A stretch of DNA of 64,000 bases, taken from positions 7,308 to 71,307 of the forward strand of contig VXBA01006141.1 of the NCBI GenBank assembly GCA_013399895.1. The letters run 5' to 3'. Source of the stretch: Serilophus lunatus. Lineage: Eukaryota; Chordata; Aves; Passeriformes; Eurylaimidae. The translations under genes and the position numbers were made by a program. Shown one piece after another: positions 1 through 9,316 of the stretch (positions are counted from its first letter, which is position 1; each line of letters starts with the position of its first letter). Under the pieces are notes generated by a model that worked only from the letters and a program-made list of their open reading frames with translations, did not search any database and had not been told where the DNA came from.

Positions 1-2427
1 ATCAAAAGCCAAGGACCACCCTCAAGCCTTAAAGCCCCCTTTGACCACTCCCCAAGAAATCCCAGGCCCTCCCCACCCCCCAAACCAGTACACTGTTTTA
101 CTCAAAAATACTATAATATTTCCTTCCTGAGACTGATCCATATGGAAAATAATCCATATCCATTAATTGAGCACAGTGTTTAAAATGATCAGTGCAATCT
201 AATAATCTGGTTTACACTCTGCTTCATGTCACAATCTGTGTCTTTGGGTTGTGTGTATTGTGGATACAGAGGCAGTGCGGGAAATCATGTCTTATATACT
301 CAAATTGTATCTGCATTGCAACACAGCAAAAGCTAATAAACCTTTTAGAAACTTTGAGATCTAGTATGCTGTGGAAAATGTTTCTACACTTTATCCTTGA
401 AAAGTGCAAAGCTATGACATTATCAAAGACTTATCAAGGCAAAGATGTCTCCTAACCAAAACTGGGTGCATGTCCTCAGATTAGACAGGAAATTTTATAC
501 ATCTTCATTAAGAATTTACATTGTCTTTTGATAATCTGAAATAATAGTTTAGTGGGGTTTGAATTTCATGGTTCTTCTGTGTCTTGGCAAAACTGGAAGT
601 GTTTGTGTTATGTCAGTGTTGTGATATTTCATAGCCAAGGGACACCAGCAGAAATGAGAAATATGGAGAGAAAGTAGCTTTGGACCATTTTCTAGAGCAA
701 GATATTTCTGCCATCTAAGTCACTGATTGCTTTGATGATCTGGTTATCACCTAGCAGACATAAAATATTTTCAGTGTGAAAGAGAAGAGTATTTCATTTA
801 ATTTTTTAATTACTCAATTTTCATCATAATGCAAGGACACTTCCCCAGCTATGTGGACCAGTTGCTGTGACTGATTAATGCAACAGTCCTGCAAACAGAT
901 TTATTTAAAACCTATTATAATTATAATAATTATTGTTGTTGTTATTACTTTCTCATTATTCTATTGTCTCTTCCTATATTTTGTGTCAACAAATGATCAG
1001 ATGTATGTATTGCCTGTCTTGTTAAATCTGCTTGTCTCTCTGTTGCTTATGCCCTCTTGCTTTCATCTCTTCTTGCTGCAGTGCAGAGCACTGGATTTAA
1101 GGTTCCAGGTAGGATTAAAGACATCCCAGGGAGAATTTACCTTTGAAGTGGCAGAAAGTAAATGCTTCTTATCAGCTGTAAGTGCTCCTTGTGTCATTGG
1201 CTTTCATGGCTGTGGCATGTCATTTGAAAAGATCTCTTATTTTTTTCATGCTGTAGTAGAAACTAATCTGTCAGCTTTTTACCAGTGTAACAATTCACTG
1301 GCAGAGGCTGCTTTTGGTGGATAAATAAGTGCCTTATTAGTGGTAAATTACTGTCATATAGTATTCTCATAACAGCAGAACACATGCTTAAATATAATAG
1401 TAAAATATATTATACGGGTCTCTGGCTGATTATATTCTGTTTTTACAAATGTGCTGCCTAATGGCTCTGCCTCTTTTCCTAACTATACATGTTTCACTTG
1501 CTTTAGAAAGGGTAGTGAAGGCAAGGGTTAATGGATTATTGAACAGCAAGTCCCAACTGCTATCATTGTACTCTGATTCAGAAATAGTCATCCTGGATAT
1601 TCGTGATGAGGAAATTTACAAGAAACACAAAGATACAATGAATAAATATTTGATGTACAAATGTGAACCTTCTTTCATATACCTACGTTGCCTATGAGTA
1701 TTTATAGATAAAACATGAATTAATTCAGAAAGATTTAAAACTGTGTTGTTAATTGCTCAAGTTTAATAATATTTTGTTTTCTTCATTATTAGATGATAGA
1801 ACAGTCTATTGTTATAAAACATGTATTTCAGCAGATATCCAATTTTATTCCTGGTCATTTACACAATTGAAAATCTTGTCAGGGACCATATTCAAGCATA
1901 CCATATTAAAAATATGGTCTCTTCCAGCAGAATTGAACATTTGAAGGTTACAGTATATGAAGATGAAAGGTTTCAAAGTATGGCTGAATCAGGCTCGAGT
2001 TCAAAACAAAAAGTTTCTCTTTTGAATTTCAGGGAACAAACAGGACACCCCCAAAAATTATATTTAAAAAATAAACTGTTCATTTTCCGACCACTCTGAG
2101 ACTGGGGATCAACCACTAAGGTGATACTTCCCACCACTACTCCTTTCTGAAAAGAAAGGCATGGCATATACACAAATAAATTTAGTACAGTGACTTACTA
2201 TAAATTTGAATTATTATGGACAAATAACAGTTTCTGCTTCACTTAGGGTGGTGTAAAACAGAGAAGAAGTGAGAAAAGACCTGAATTTTTCTTCAATGAA
2301 CAATGAAAAACTTCATCAATCAATAGCAAAGAAAAAAATGTACTGAGAAAATCTTAAAAAGAGAAAGTGCCAATTAAAAAATCTTATGAAAACAGGTGCC
2401 ATTATGCTACGCTGAGGAAGACAGAAT
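1..2427. other. AT-rich non-coding stretch
   Basis: No gene is supported here. The first 100 bases are C-rich, and after that the composition is AT-rich. Several open frames occur, the longest at 878-1324 on the plus strand with 148 codons. That frame begins with a run of Ile and Val encoded by ATT/GTT-type simple sequence and shows no domain I recognise. Frames at 1449-1697 and 1821-2099 are also unrecognised. I see no complete splice-site arrangement that would tie these into a gene. Confidence 0.6.
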
Positions 2428-2522
2428 CATAATCATAGAAGCACAGAATATGCTGAGTTGGAAAGGATTCACAAGGATCACTGAGTCCAACACTTAGCCC
2501 TGCACAAGGCCATCCCCAAGAC

Positions 2523-3230
2523 TCACACCATGTGCCTGAGAGTGTCATCCAAATGCTTCTTGAACTCTGTCAGGGTTGGCGCTGTGACTGCTTCCCTGGG
2601 GAGCCTGTTCCAATACCTAACCATCATTTGAGTGAAAAATCTTTTTCTAATATCCAACCTAAACCTCCCCTGACGCAACTTCAGGCCAATCCCTCGGGTC
2701 CTGTCACTGTTACCACAGAGTAGCAGAGTACCACAGAGATCAGTGCCTGCCCCTCCTCTTCTCCTCATGAGGAACTTGTAGACTGCAATACGGTCTCCTC
2801 TCCATCTCTTCTTCTCCAGGCTGGACAGAACAAGTGAACTCAGCTGCCTCTCATATGGCTTTCCCTCAGGGCCCTTCACTGTNATTTGAGTGAAAAATCT
2901 TTTTCTAATATCCAACCTAAACCTCCCCTGACGCAACTTCAGGCCATTCCCTCGGGTCCTGTCACTGTTACCACAGAGTAGCAGAGTACCACAGAGATCC
3001 GTGCCTGCCCCTCCTCTTCTCCTCATGAGGAACTTGTAGACTGCAATACGGTCTCCTCTCCATCTCTTCTTCTCCAGGCTGGACAGAACAAGTGAACTCA
3101 GCTGCCTCTCATATGGCTTTCCCTCAGGGCCCTTCACTGTCTTTGTTGCCCTACTTTGGATACTCTCTAGTAGCTTAATATCTTTCTTATACTGCTGTGC
3201 CCAAAACTGCACACAATATTCAAGGTGCAC
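2523..3230 (-). pseudogene. CR1 ORF2 remnant, RT C-terminal/thumb region, artificially duplicated
   Basis: This 235-codon frame with one undetermined residue covers the CR1 ORF2 C-terminus. Recognisable pieces are [39 protein letters not shown] and, at the end, RYWNRLPREAVTAPTL. The middle part occurs twice around the unknown base at 2883, so the frame length is inflated. Normal CR1 copies carry this region once. The open frame crossing the N is fortuitous, because a 258-base offset is a multiple of three. It should not be read as a fused or repeated protein. Confidence 0.88.
2626..3140. repeat. 257-bp direct duplication flanking a single N (likely unmerged contig ends)
   Basis: Bases 2626-2882 and 2884-3140 have the same length and are identical apart from two positions that I can see by eye: 2689 (a) versus 2947 (t), and 2742 (a) versus 3000 (c). 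The copies are separated only by an N at 2883. The pattern fits two contig ends that overlap but were joined with a placeholder base, or two alleles laid end to end, better than a biological tandem duplication. Confidence 0.9.
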
Positions 3231-3660
3231 CAGTGCAGAGAAGAGGAGGATAATTTACTCCCTCGACCGGCAGGTGATGCTTTGCCTGATATCCCCCAGG
3301 ACAAGGTTGGCTCTCCTAGCTGCCAGGAAACTGCTGACTCATATTTAACTTTCCATCAGCCATGTCCTCCAAGTCCCTTTCCCTAGCACTGGTTTCCAGC
3401 ATCTCATTCCCCAGTCTGCATGACTGTCTGGGGTTTCCCCATCTCAGGTACAGATTCTAGCACTTTCCTTCATTCATATGGTTGGTGATTGCCCAGTTGT
3501 CTGATTTGTCGGGGTCTCTGCAGGGTCTGCCTGCCTTCGAGGGAATCAACAGATCCTCCCAGTTTTGTATCCCTTACAGTCATGCATCCAAGTCATTTAG
3601 GAAGATGTTGAAGAGCACAAGGCCTAAGATGGAGGTCTTTAGGACCCCAGTAGTGACAAG

Positions 3661-3945
3661 TCACCAGTCTGATGTTACCCCATTCACTATTACCCTATGT
3701 CCCCGATCCATGAGCCAAATGCTCACCCACTCCAAGGTGTGTTTACCCAGCTTTGTGCTGGACATTTTGTCCAGAAGTATACTCTCATAGCTATTATTGA
3801 AAGCTGTACTGAAATCCAAAGGGATTACATCAATTGGCTTCCCTTGATCAACTAGATGAGTTACCATGTCATAAAAAGAAATCAGTTCTGATAAGTAGGA
3901 CTTCCCTGTCATGAAGACCTGCTGGTGGTGTTGTCTTTCAGGCAC
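3661..3945 (-). pseudogene. CR1 ORF2 remnant, reverse transcriptase palm
   Basis: This 94-codon open segment contains RT motif A, seen as PLDFSTAFNN, where active CR1 copies have a D-F-S-K-A-F-D core. The first catalytic Asp is kept and the later Asp is replaced. The segment continues through WVSIWLMDRGHRVIVNG, the conserved stretch before RT motif B. Just past the low-coordinate end, around 3560-3600, the frame reaches DTKLGGSVDSLEGR. The bases that should encode the preceding F-A-D-D catalytic core (motif C) are missing, apparently through a short deletion of roughly 20 bases. The polymerase was therefore inactivated at its active site. Confidence 0.86.
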
Positions 3946-4073
3946 TTTTTAATTCTTCCCAGAACAATACTCTTCATAACTTTACCAGGCACTGAAGTGG
4001 GACTGACAGGTCTGTAGCTTCCAGGGTCCTCCTTCTTGCCTTTCTTGAAAATCTGGACAACATTCATCAGCTT

Positions 4074-4547
4074 TCAGTCAGCTAGGATCACTCCTGATTC
4101 CCATGCCCGTTCAAAAGTCATCATGAGAGGATTTGCGATGACATCAGCCAGCTCCTTGGGAATTCTTGGATGAATCCCATCAGTCCCCATAGATTTGTAG
4201 GGATCCAGATGGATCAGCAGATCCTGCACAATTTCAGGGTTGACTGAGAATTGATCAGTCTTACAGTCATGGTCCTCCAGCTCAGGGCCCTGAGACCCAC
4301 TTTGTCCATTATCCTCTTTGAAGACAGTGGCAAAGAAAGCATTAAACACCTCTGCCTTTTCTCTGTCCCTGTTTGTGAGGTGACCATCCTCATTCTGTAA
4401 TGGGCTAATGTTATTTTTGCACTGCCTATTACAATAATAAATATACTTGAAAAAACTGTTTTTTATTGTCCCCCACATTTCTGGCCACTTTAAACTCCAT
4501 TTAGGCTTTGGGTGCACAAATTTTCTCCATGCAGTGGCAAGCAGCAT
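4074..4547 (-). pseudogene. CR1 ORF2 remnant, linker and start of reverse transcriptase
   Basis: This 157-codon open segment covers the CR1 linker, recognisable from KAEVFNAFFATVF and SPLQNEDGHLTNRDREKA. It runs into the N-terminal part of the reverse transcriptase, recognisable from KSMGTDGIHPRIPKELADV and FERAWESGV (RT motifs 0 and 1). It joins collinearly with the RT palm segment at lower coordinates, but a frameshift or stop separates them. This is an inert fragment of the larger insertion. Confidence 0.88.
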
Positions 4548-4656
4548 GTCTGAATTTTTCCCGTGTCATTTGACCTGGCTTCTACAGGGCATATACCTTC
4601 CTTTTTTGCTTTATTTCAAAGAGAAGATCCCTTATCACCTGAAGTGGCCTTCTGCA

Positions 4657-5067
4657 TCACATGCTTGACTTCTGACATTTGGGAATTTCCTGCTTCTGTG
4701 CCCTTAGGTGATTAAAATGTGACCAGCACTGAGGGACCCCAGCACCTGCAAAAACATTCTCCCAGGGAACCTTACTTACTAGTTCCCTGAGCTGCCTGTA
4801 GCATTCTGTTCTCATGTCCAGAGTTGAGGTTTTTCTGGCACTTTTCCTCCTGTCAAAAGAGATTTTAAACTCGATCACTTTATGGTCACTGTGGCTGAGA
4901 CAGCCACTAATCTCCATTTCACTCAGCAAATCCACTCTGTTTACAAATAGCATATCAGTGAAGGCATCTTGCTGTGTCAGCTCCTTTAGGGCCTGTTCCA
5001 TAAAGTTATCCCCCAGGTTTTTAGGAGATTTCTGGCCCAGGTTGTACGAGATGTGTGATGCTCCCAT
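4657..5067 (-). pseudogene. CR1 ORF2 remnant, endonuclease C-terminus and linker
   Basis: This 136-codon open segment continues the endonuclease domain in a different frame from the 4986-5279 piece. The motif SDHKVIEFKI is visible. SDH is the conserved terminal catalytic motif of this endonuclease family and is intact here. It is preceded by TDMLFVNRVDLL and followed by the arginine-rich linker FDRRKSARKTSTLDMR that joins endonuclease and reverse transcriptase in CR1. The first residues overlap the upstream segment out of frame and are not real coding. The frame ends near 4657 and must shift before the next segment. Confidence 0.88.
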
Positions 5068-5279
5068 TTAATTTCTGGCAAGTTGGAGTGTCCCATAAGG
5101 ACAGTTGACTTGGAAGTATCTTTGAGTTCCTCAAAGAATAATTCATCACCGTCACCATCCTGGCTAGGAAGTCTACAGCAGATTCCCACGATGACATCAG
5201 CATTACTTCTTTGCCCCTTGACTCTTACCCAGAGGCTCTCAAGTATGCCATTGCTAATTGTGAGCTCCATACATTGCAA
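4986..5279 (-). pseudogene. CR1 ORF2 remnant, endonuclease domain (central part)
   Basis: This open segment of 97 codons belongs to the endonuclease (exonuclease-endonuclease-phosphatase fold) that nicks target DNA for target-primed reverse transcription. Visible family landmarks are IVGICCRLPSQDGDGDEL, the usual segment that reads G-Y-R-P-P in active copies, and VLMGHSNLPEIKW. In active CR1 copies the second motif is GDFN-x-P, where the Asp is a catalytic metal ligand. Here Asp-Phe is replaced by His-Ser, so the catalytic residue is lost. The next endonuclease segment continues in a different frame, which shows a frameshift near 5067. The apparent Met start is only an internal codon. Confidence 0.88.
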
Positions 5280-5443
5280 CCCTTCTACTACATACTACCC
5301 TTCCTCCTCTTCTGACTAGCCTATCCCTCCTAAACAGCCTGTAGAGCCTGTCAATGAAGGTGTTCTAAAAATTTGTGCAATTAAATTACGTAGGTTTAAG
5401 GCTCTAGAAAAAGCAAAATCTTGTTCTTTCATTATTCTGATTT

Positions 5444-5750
5444 TCATAGAATTGTAGAATCACAGAATGTCTGGAGTTGAAAAGGACCTTAAAGATCATC
5501 TAATTCCTACCCCTCTGCCATGAAAGGCAGGGACACCTTTCACTGTACCATGTTGTTCAGAGCCCCATCCTTGAGCACTTCCAGAGATGAGGCATCCACA
5601 ACTTCTCTGGAGGTCATTTTCAATGCCTCTCAGTATAGAATTCTTTTCTAGTACCTAATCTTGTAGGCTCTCTTCAGGTATTGGAAGGCTGCAATTTAGT
5701 TACCCCAAAGGCTTCTGTTCTCCAGGCTGAACAAACCAAATCCAACCTGG
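5444..5750 (-). mobile_element. CR1 LINE, 3' fragment
   Basis: On the plus strand this reads as the reverse complement of a CR1 3' end. It starts with the terminal repeat catagaattgtagaatcaca, then gttgaaaaggaccttaaagat, then the ctctgcca...gggacacc block, and continues to ctccaggctgaac at its 5' side. It is about 300 bp, strongly 5'-truncated, and belongs to a different CR1 subfamily from the neighbouring 2428-5345 copy. It contains the 3' UTR and the last part of the ORF2 C-terminus with no open frame. Confidence 0.9.
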
Positions 5751-6366
5751 AAATGAATATATTTGATTATTATTTAAATTTACTACTTTATTAATTCTCA
5801 AGTCAATGTAATATTGTTTATCTAAATATTTAATATTATCCGCCACTTTAAACTTTTCTGTATTGGTAAACTTTGTGTGGAAAGAGCCCGGGAGAGAGCA
5901 TTAGGAAATTTTTGTAGGATTCAGGTTTAAATCTTGTTTTTTCCTCTAGAAGGGAAATTTTTAGAAGATGATCTGACATACTGTTGTATCTTAAATTATT
6001 CTTTTCTATGTATTTTAAGCAATATGTAAATGCAATGCCTGTGCTTCTCACCTTTTACCCTCATCAATCTAAAACCTCAACCTTCATATAACTTTGAATT
6101 TCTGTAATATCCCTCTATATTTTTTTCCATTACTGGCAGTTCTGGATGACTTAAGTTTTACAGGCTCTTAACTTTTCTAACTTGGCTGACGTAGTTTCTC
6201 AACAGTGACAAACTTGTCATGCATCAGAAGATATATATATGTTTGGAAAATTTAGTACCAGCAAACCAATAAAGCCTCTCCAGAGAAAAGCTTGCTGAAC
6301 ATCACAGAGGAGCAACACATCAATCAATTTCTTAATGTAGTCACTTTACAGCTTCCTTCTTTACCC

Positions 6367-6392
6367 TTTATTTATTTATTTATTTATTTATA
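6367..6392. repeat. (TTTA)n microsatellite
   Basis: About six perfect TTTA units run here, ending in tata. It is a simple tandem repeat that is likely length-polymorphic. Confidence 0.95.
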
Positions 6393-6470
6393 TAAAGAAT
6401 CAGACCAGGGGAAGTAATTGTCTGTAAAGTCTTAGTTTTAGATGACTATTTTGCATTCATCTCTTTATAT

Positions 6471-6524
6471 TTTTTTTGTTTTGGTTTGGTTTTTTTTGTT
6501 TTGTTTTTGGGTTTTTTTTTTTTG
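6471..6524. repeat. T/G-only low-complexity tract
   Basis: About 54 bases consist only of T and G, with ttggtttggtt motifs. This is the complement of the A/C tracts found elsewhere in the window. No coding or RNA function is apparent. Confidence 0.85.
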
Positions 6525-7726
6525 CTTTTTCAAAATAGACTTCTTTCTCCCTAAAGGGAAGGAGAGGACATATTAAATTCTTCAAGAAGGTCGTTTTTTT
6601 ACCACAAAAATAAATTCTAAAAAATTATTTTTAACATGATAATTAATAGCAAAAACATTACTTGCAACTGCATTTAAACCTGTGAAAATTAAATTTATGT
6701 CTCACGTCTAAAGTAAGTAGAAGTGAAAATATTTAGAAGAATAGAGATTTTGGTGTATATTTATGCCAGTTTTTATCAGATGTCATCAAATAAGATAGAA
6801 ACCTAAAGCATATAATTTTGGTATTCTATATTTTCAGTCCACTTTAAAACCTGACCATAAAAATGTACTTGTTTATACAGATGAGACACTCTTGTGAAAA
6901 GAGTGGCATGACTTTAAAATCATGTACTTAATGTTAGAGAAAAAGTGTGTGCAGATTCAGGGCATTCTCATCTTTAGAGAACTGGCAAAGACAGAAGCCA
7001 TTGCTTACAGGTCACTGGAAGTGGAAGATGTTATTGGTGAAAGAATTGTATCTGGCCGTTGATATAATCAGACATTGATATTAAATCCTTATTTTCTCTC
7101 TTTTTTTTTGAGTGGGCCCTTTTTTATTTTTGTTTTATCAAATACAACTCGAGAGTCTACATAGTATCTAATAGATTTTTCTCAACTTTTCCTTATTTCC
7201 TTGCCTTTACAAAACATGTTTGGTGTCATATTTTTGACATCCCCTCTGTATGAATACACAACTAAAAAGGAAATTTTAGTTCCCCATTTCTCTCTTTTAG
7301 TAAAAATTATGCTCCTTTAGTAAAATTCCTTGATTAACCACATGAGATGAGATTTATTTTCCACCCTGCTAAGTCTTGTGAAAAGACAAATATAACAATA
7401 ATACAAAAGATCCAGAGCCATGAGGGAAAAGAAAATAGTAGCAGAATCATGAAAACTCACATTTGGACTTTCAAAGAGATTTATTTTTTTCTTAATTATG
7501 TTTTCAAAATTAGAAACAGGATCTGCAATTAAAGGTTTGGGTTTGTCTCTGTTAGCCCATGTGCTTTTGATGTTGCAGAACTGAAAACATAATTCAAATT
7601 GTTCTTGTTATGCCTTTTTTCTCAATATGCTTGCTAGACTATCTGAACTGTGTGTGCTACCTAATGCAAATGAAATCTATATGCTCAGCTAATAAATAAA
7701 TTAATTCAAAATTATTATCCTTCCAG

Positions 7727-7804
7727 TTTGAAATGCAGCGGACTCAGGATGAAGAAAGGAGCAGGCTGATGTGGCAAGAAAAGGGAGCATCAGGATCTAC
7801 TTAG
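7727..7804 (+). other. possible small terminal exon (26 codons with stop)
   Basis: A plausible 3' splice site, ttattatccttccag, ends at 7726. It is followed by 25 sense codons and a TAG at 7802-7804. The peptide is strongly hydrophilic and begins FEMQRTQDEERSRLMWQEKG. Its base composition is near half G+C in very AT-rich surroundings, which is what a short real exon would look like. I do not recognise the peptide, and no partner exon or poly(A) site is tied to it. A chance open segment remains quite possible. Confidence 0.2.
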
Positions 7805-9216
7805 GGATACATTTGCTGTCAGTTTTAACAGACATGCTTATCCACACATGGTAGCCATACTATTACCTATTTACCATAGTCATATCATAAATATGCTACC
7901 TTGTGTAAATTGGAATGAATAGTGTTTTAGCTATCTAAGCAAGTACTACTCTTATCTATCTTTTACTTTTTGCAGTACAGAAAGATTTTCTCTGATTGAC
8001 AGTTCATCAATCATGATTAATGTTTGGAAAATCCCCTTGAAATATTAATTTGTTTCACGCTTATATACATACAAAGAAATGCTTGTAGCATTAACAAGAT
8101 ACATGATGGCTTTACTTGTCACTTCACTGTGACCCATTGGCCTCCTATTTGCTGTTTCCTTATCCATAAGATCTCGTGGAGTTGTTTAATTGTTTTTATT
8201 GGTTATTTTACCACTAGATACTATGATGGCTGGTGTCTTAAAGAAGTGCAAGTCTTACTAAGATATTTTCTCTCTCATCTGCATGTAACTACACATACAT
8301 AACGTTAAGTGTTCATCATGTAAGACACAGTCTATATAAAGAGATCAGAACAAAACTCTCCTCTAAATGTGTCCTGATTTACCAAGTGGGAAGGAATTAC
8401 ATTCCCCATTGTTCCTTTTTTCTGGACCAAACAAAAATACTGAATCCTTTTAAAAAAAATTTCCAAAGCTACAGCAGGAGAGCGAAAATATGTGACTGCT
8501 TGAAAAAATGTGCTTCCTTGTGGGAGAGATGCAAGCTTGAGTCCTTTCATGCTGAAGACATTTTACAAAGGTCTTCTAGCTTCTCTAAACTATAGCAAAG
8601 ATGGAAATGCACAGTCACCTCTGTCTTGTTCCATAGGGATCTTGAATAAAAGCATTTCTTCCCTCTGTGTTTTCTACAGAAGTTATTCCCAATGTCAGAT
8701 TGATGCTATCAGGTACTGAGGATACTGATGAGACATATTTATGGCCTTGGTGCTGAACTGCTTAGGGGTGTTAAGATGGCAGAAGTCCTTAGTATTTATA
8801 AAATAAAAGAAGCTTTACAGGGAATTTAGTAGATTCTATTGACATTAACTGAGATATGTATAGAATTTATGCATGCAACACTTTACTGTTTTTCAAACGA
8901 CAATTGACATTTTAACTCTTTCCATTACTAATTCAATCTAAAACTATTCCAGATAACCTATTCACCCCTTTGTGGTTGATGGATACTACTCTACTGGTTT
9001 AGTTAATTTCTACTTCTCTCATCAGCTAACCCTCAAATCATATCACTTTGTTGTCTACAACACGACAGATCAGATGTAAGGCTCAAGGAAGTCAATAGCC
9101 CTCTTTCAAATTAAATAAAAGTGGTATAGATAAAAATCTGATCTCACAGCTAGATGACATATAAGATGTAAGTTTATTTATTTTTGTAGAAAAGAAGCTT
9201 CACACTAAGGATTGGA

Positions 9217-9316
9217 TTTGTGACATCACAGAGGTTTAGGTTTGTGACATCACAGATGACGTCACAAAAGGCAGCATTTGTGACATCACAGAGGGTGGGC
9301 TTTGTGTCACACTCAG
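9217..9316. repeat. minisatellite of 24-bp units carrying CRE-like TGACRTCA sites
   Basis: Units begin with tttgtgacatcacag at 9217, 9241 and 9277. A decayed unit at 9301 begins tttgtgtcac. The unit is 24 bp, and the second is extended to 36 bp by a 12-bp insertion holding tgacgtcaca at 9257. The tgac(a/g)tcaca cores therefore start at 9221, 9245, 9257 and 9281, all in steps of 12 or 24. TGACGTCA is the palindromic cAMP-response element bound by CREB/ATF factors, and TGACATCA is a one-base variant. The 74-codon frame starting at 9220 is only this repeat translated (VTSQ repeats). Any regulatory role is inference. Confidence 0.85.

Larger units (their letters stand above)
2428..5345 (-). mobile_element. 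CR1 LINE, 5'-truncated, long copy with ORF2 remnants
   Basis: This is a non-LTR retrotransposon of the avian CR1 family, read on the minus strand. Going from high to low coordinates it carries part of the apurinic-type endonuclease domain, a linker, the reverse transcriptase domain, the RT thumb region and the 3' UTR. It ends at the low-coordinate side in the typical CR1 terminal repeat, seen on the plus strand as aatcatagaagcacagaat near 2430. At about 2.9 kb it is roughly two thirds of a full CR1, which is usually near 4.5 kb, and the 5' part is missing as in most LINE copies. The order of domains is collinear, so it is one insertion. The reading frame is broken by several frameshifts and by loss of the RT catalytic Asp-Asp segment, so it is dead. 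A 257-bp segment appears twice around a single N at 2883. That is probably an assembly artefact, so the true element is likely about 258 bp shorter. Confidence 0.93.
5751..9216. other. AT-rich non-coding stretch with simple repeats
   Basis: No gene is supported. The stretch contains a (TTTA)n microsatellite, a T/G-only tract and one short possible terminal exon, each listed separately. Open frames such as 8024-8302 (+), 8332-8550 (-) and 8386-8595 (+) overlap each other and show no family features. Confidence 0.55.

Noticed and set aside
1081..1107. 27-nt microexon bounded by ttgctgcag and gtagga
   Set aside because: Both splice-like ends are present, but short AG...GT pairs like this arise often by chance and no partner exons are seen.
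878..1324. 148-codon plus-strand frame
   Set aside because: It starts in ATT/GTT simple sequence, has no known domain and looks random in composition. Its Leu/Ile-rich stretch only mimics a membrane segment.
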